Source of the DNA: Acetobacterium wieringae | Lineage (GTDB): Bacteria > Bacillota > Clostridia > Eubacteriales > Eubacteriaceae | DNA length: 64,000 bases | Direction: 5' to 3' | Assembly: GCF_001766835.1 (NCBI RefSeq) | Contig: NZ_LKEU01000009.1 | Coordinates: 27,736-91,735, forward strand | Shown here: in pieces, positions 63,522 through 64,000 of the stretch | Layout: each line of letters opens with the position of its first letter | How positions within the stretch are numbered: the first letter of the stretch is position 1 | Notes under the pieces: model-generated | The model's database searches: none | Told to the model about the DNA's origin: nothing | What the model saw: the letters and a program-made list of their open reading frames with translations, nothing else | Translations under genes and position numbers: made by a program

Positions 63522-64000
63522 CTATGCAGCGAGTTGATGATTGTCGAAAAAAAGCCCCCGATAAACCAGCGGTGGATAGCCATTATTTGTACTGTAAATT
63601 CGTCGTCGATTGTAATAATGGATATAGCGGTAAACAATCGTTTTGACTTCAACCATGGGCATACTTTTGGTATTAATTTTATAGAGCTTCTCTTTTTTCA
63701 GCGTTGCGAAAAAACTTTCCATCCGGGCATTATCATAGCAGCGGCCGGTGCCACTCATACTCTGGATGGCATTTGCTTTTTTTAATACCTTTCGAAAGCG
63801 TTGGCTGGTAAACTGCGTGCCCCGATCGGAATGAAGAATCATTCCTTCGGCACCATCATCTCTGCAGGCGTTCTGAAACGCTTCAACACAAAGGTCTGCC
63901 CGCATGTTGTCATCCATCCTGAAGCCCCGGATACTGCCGTCATAGCAATCAAAAATGGGTGCCAGATAAAGTTTTCCATCTTTACAGGGGATTTCTGTAA
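63522..64000 (-). CDS. IS3-family transposase OrfB (cut by window edge)
   Basis: C-terminal part of a DDE transposase of the IS3 family. It reads from the window edge (KDGKLYLAPIFDCYDGSIRGF) through MILHSDRGTQFTS, which holds the second catalytic Asp, to MSGTGRCYDNARMESFFATLKKE with the catalytic Glu and the HYYNRRRIYSTNNGYPPLVYR tail. About 160 residues are visible and the frame continues beyond base 64000. OrfA and the right terminal repeat are outside. It shows no internal damage in the visible part. Confidence 0.95.
   Translation of the reverse strand, partial: TEIPCKDGKLYLAPIFDCYDGSIRGFRMDDNMRADLCVEAFQNACRDDGAEGMILHSDRGTQFTSQRFRKVLKKANAIQSMSGTGRCYDNARMESFFATLKKEKLYKINTKSMPMVEVKTIVYRYIHYYNRRRIYSTNNGYPPLVYRGLFFDNHQLAA

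Overview
The window reads as chromosome of an anaerobic low-to-medium GC Firmicute of class Clostridia, most like an acetogen of the Acetobacterium/Eubacteriaceae type. The grounds are the gene order ffh-rpsP-khpA-rimM-trmD-rplS-lepB-rbgA-rnhB-yraN, ChW repeats (largely a clostridial domain), the DapL route to lysine, oxygen-independent sulfatase maturation, and strong AGGAGG-type ribosome binding sites with sigma-A promoters. The genus is inferred from protein character, not from a database match.

Layout. 1-6061: a translation/secretion housekeeping block that enters from the left inside ffh. 6123-6443: a small MazG-like pyrophosphatase on the minus strand. 6867-31316: a 24-kb exopolysaccharide (EPS) locus with an EpsN/PglE-like aminotransferase, EpsL/PglC-like phosphoglycosyl transferase, EpsM/PglD-like acetyltransferase, three glycosyltransferases, a Wzy-like polymerase, two P-loop kinase-like proteins and a Wzx flippase. 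These are followed by UDP-GlcA 4-epimerase, UDP-Glc dehydrogenase, CpsB phosphatase, EpsC/PglF-like dehydratase, an LCP ligase, a Wzz-like protein and a BY-kinase. Three paralogous secreted right-handed beta-helix (pectate-lyase-like) proteins sit in this locus, one at its start and two in the middle.

The most striking feature lies before the two middle beta-helix genes. Three consecutive GEMM/c-di-GMP-I riboswitch aptamers (the first degenerate) precede the gene at 19824, and a fourth precedes the gene at 21720. In the two aptamers closest to a gene, the Shine-Dalgarno sequence abuts the 3' end of the aptamer. The two proteins share nearly the same beta-helix domain but carry different N-terminal modules: a 12-unit TEPVV repeat linker, or three ChW repeats. 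Because the locus also encodes both enzymes for UDP-galacturonate, I infer that c-di-GMP tunes surface proteins that bind or process a uronate-containing EPS. A GGDEF/HD-GYP protein that could make and break c-di-GMP is encoded at 38439.

31445-44497: accessory and metabolic genes. These are an anaerobic sulfatase maturase with a serine-type sulfatase lipoprotein, an ABC-F protein with an atypical second ATPase domain, a QueG-like Fe-S protein, the PAS-GGDEF-HD-GYP protein, a YczE-like membrane protein, a flavodoxin-fold reductase, a LiaF-like gene with a frameshifted DUF4097-like partner, and two genes of unknown function. 44866-49800: two methyl-accepting chemotaxis proteins whose last 804 bp are almost identical. 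49997-57411: Lon-like protease, beta-CASP metallo-beta-lactamase protein, MocR regulator, AzlCD exporter and a MORN-repeat lipoprotein. 57599-60986: TrmB-type regulator, lysA and dapL. 61185-63080: htpG behind a perfect CIRCE operator. Two members of a long-hairpin repeat family flank dapL and htpG. The right edge is an IS3-family transposase fragment that seems to interrupt a promoter-bearing reading frame.
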